6,195 nucleotides of DNA. It comes from Actinomycetes bacterium (GTDB lineage Bacteria; Actinomycetota; Acidimicrobiia; Spongiisociales; UBA5794). The notes below the pieces were generated by a model. It was not told the origin of the DNA and made no database searches. It saw only the letters and a list, made by a program, of their open reading frames with translations. Position 1 is the stretch's first letter. Every line of letters begins with the position of its first letter. A program made the translations under genes and the position numbers. Of this stretch, positions 5,021-6,195 are shown in pieces. Where the stretch lies: positions 1-6,195 of the forward strand of contig JAMBLL010000096.1 of the NCBI GenBank assembly GCA_023336765.1. The letters run 5' to 3'.

Positions 5021-5617
5021 ATGAAATTCTTGAAGCGATACCGTTGGATAATCATCGGGGCCGGGGTCGCGATCGTCGTTGTGGCATTCCTGGCCTTCCG
5101 CCCTGACAAGCTGTTCGTCGACGATGCTGTGGACGAGTCCCTCTCGGACGCTTTCGTGACCGAAACGGTCGCAACGACATCGCTACCGCCGGTGACACCC
5201 GCCACAAGTAGCGCTCCAGATCCAGGGGAGCCGACGACCACGTCCACCACCCAGGCCCCTACGACCACCCAACCCGAGCCGTCAGATCCAACGATCGTCG
5301 CAAGCGGCGACTTCTTCGGCATCGACCACTCCGCCGAGGGCACCGCTGCGATCTACGAACAGGATGGTAGGTACATCCTGCGCTTCGAGGACGACACCGA
5401 TATCCAGAACGGCCCGGACCTCTATGTGTGGCTCCTCGAGGACGATGACTACCAGAGCGGTACACCTACAGAGTACATCGATCTCGGGAAGATCAAGGGG
5501 AACGTCGGCGGTCAGAACTACGATCTGCCGCCTGAATACGACCCGGACCTCCACCAGTTCGTCCTCATATGGTGTCTCCGATTCGCGACCCCATTCGCCG
5601 GTGCACCGCTCTTGTGA
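5021..5617 (+). CDS. Membrane-anchored DM13 domain protein
   Basis: The 198-residue product has a basic N-terminus (KFLKRYR), one membrane helix (about 9-26) without a lipobox, a Thr/Pro/Ser-rich linker (about 47-91, TTTSTTQAPTTTQPEPS) and a C-terminal DM13 domain (about 94-198). DM13 signatures seen are GTAAIYEQDGRYILRFED, NGPDLYVWL, YIDLGKIKGNVGGQNYDLP and the closing FVLIWCLRFATPFAGAPL with the single conserved Cys at 185. DM13 has been proposed as a redox domain because of that Cys and its association with DOMON and cytochrome b561 in animals. The topology puts the domain outside the membrane on a stalk. Start chosen at ATG 5021 with GGAG eight bases upstream; a GTG at 5012 in frame would add three residues and has no spaced ribosome site. 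It stands alone, in opposite orientation to both neighbours. A TTGACA at 4988 lacks a -10 and would start transcription inside the gene, so I do not call it a promoter. Confidence 0.92.
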   Translation: MKFLKRYRWIIIGAGVAIVVVAFLAFRPDKLFVDDAVDESLSDAFVTETVATTSLPPVTPATSSAPDPGEPTTTSTTQAPTTTQPEPSDPTIVASGDFFGIDHSAEGTAAIYEQDGRYILRFEDDTDIQNGPDLYVWLLEDDDYQSGTPTEYIDLGKIKGNVGGQNYDLPPEYDPDLHQFVLIWCLRFATPFAGAPLL

Positions 5618-5679
5618 TCAACGTGTGACAGGCAGTATGGCGTGCACGTGGAATGACGGCGTCGCCGAAGGGGTCCGTC

Positions 5680-6195
5680 TCAACCGATAGGTGCGTGGCT
5701 CTCAACGATCCCATCGGCCAATCGCGTCATCACAGCAAAGGCGCCCTCCATCAATTCCGTATACGCTTTGCTGTACTCCGTGCCAGATTGCTCGGGGAGT
5801 TCCTCACCACCGAGGCTTTTGGGAGGTTCTGCACACAGGAGAATCCTCGTGCCGCTGCCGCTCGGTATCAGGTAGGTGGTGTACTTGACGATCGAGTCCT
5901 CTGTGAACTGCATGATCACCGTGATGTACTCGTATGGCCGCATATCGAGGATCGTGAAGATGACCAGTTCGTTGTCGCCGTGAGCGCAGTGGAACTCGGT
6001 TCCAGGCGCAACGCGCCCGTCGGTCGCTCCACGGACATCCATGCCATAGGCATCGAGCCATTGCATCCGCTTGCGGGGGTCGATGATGTGGTCCCACACA
6101 ACAGCAGGAGGAGCCGCTGTGTGCTCCCTCACCTCAGCCCAGGCATCGGATTGGAGAACCTTGATCTCTGTTTGACGCTGCAAGAACTCGAAGAC
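5680..6195 (-). CDS. SRPBCC (START/Bet v 1-like) domain, C-terminal 171 residues of a longer protein
   Basis: The frame is open to the right edge with no ATG in the visible part; the TTG at 6183-6181 has no ribosome binding site, so the protein very likely starts beyond the window. Visible features are EVREHTAAPPAVVWDHIIDPRKRMQWL (about 21-47), the typical SRPBCC first strand and helix, then GRVAPGTEFHCAHGDNELVIFTILDMRPYEYITVIMQF (60-97) and a long C-terminal helix (about 139-165). The GT-x-[FY]HCAHG ... DxRPxEY-x-T pattern resembles the C-terminal SRPBCC part of DUF2652 proteins, which carry a class III nucleotidyl-cyclase-like domain at the N-terminus; that assignment is from memory and tentative. 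SRPBCC domains bind hydrophobic ligands in a deep pocket. It converges on the DM13 gene with a 62-base gap. Confidence 0.8.
   Translation of the reverse strand, partial: VFEFLQRQTEIKVLQSDAWAEVREHTAAPPAVVWDHIIDPRKRMQWLDAYGMDVRGATDGRVAPGTEFHCAHGDNELVIFTILDMRPYEYITVIMQFTEDSIVKYTTYLIPSGSGTRILLCAEPPKSLGGEELPEQSGTEYSKAYTELMEGAFAVMTRLADGIVESHAPIG

Noticed and set aside
4873..5343. Minus-strand frame of 156 codons opposite the DM13 gene
   Set aside because: Its Val/Gly-rich repeats are the complement of the Thr/Pro-rich linker; the opposite strand has clear DM13 signatures.
5650..5670. CGGCG-T-CGCCG as a terminator between the DM13 and SRPBCC genes
   Set aside because: The one-base loop cannot form with all pairs and no T run follows on either strand.

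Overview
The window looks like a piece of a chromosome from a high-GC Gram-positive bacterium, most likely an actinobacterium and possibly Acidimicrobiia-like. Reasons: moderately high GC, AGGAGG ribosome binding sites, an FMN lactate dehydrogenase whose N-terminus follows the corynebacterial/mycobacterial LldD pattern residue for residue, and a Thr/Pro-linked surface DM13 protein. The taxonomic call is inference. I see no mobile element, tRNA, rRNA or CRISPR.

Layout, left to right. (1) 1-500, minus: N-terminal half of an FMN-dependent L-lactate dehydrogenase (lldD-like), cut by the left edge. (2) 501-747: divergent intergenic region with a 19-bp dyad and two hairpin-forming segments. (3) 748-1626, plus: a class I-like polyphosphate kinase 2, best started at a TTG. 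(4) 1628-2458, minus: a double ABM-domain protein with two C-terminal membrane helices, ending one base from the ppk2 stop. (5) 2511-2544: a strong hairpin terminator for the minus-strand operon to its right. (6) 3188-2565 and 4147-3200, minus: two overlapping-signal, tightly coupled genes for paralogous multi-pass membrane proteins of unknown function. (7) 4221-4258: two TGTCA-N6-TGACA dyads, 22 bp apart, upstream of that operon. (8) 4292-4825, minus: a DUF1697 protein. (9) 5021-5617, plus: a membrane-anchored DM13 domain protein. (10) 5680-6195, minus: C-terminal SRPBCC domain of a protein that continues past the right edge.

How things fit together. Most genes are single housekeeping or accessory functions (lactate oxidation, polyphosphate-to-nucleotide phosphate transfer, a redox-type surface domain). 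The part that looks least described is the membrane-protein pair 2565-4147: the smaller protein aligns to the last four helices of the larger one, both carry an R-x-G-G-x-x-V-Q / T-L-K-M-P-x-T-A-K signature between helices, they share a C-terminal F-x-R-[IL]-R-x-I, and the operon has a probable tandem operator in front and a terminator behind. That makes it a self-contained regulated unit encoding, by inference, a heteromeric membrane complex.
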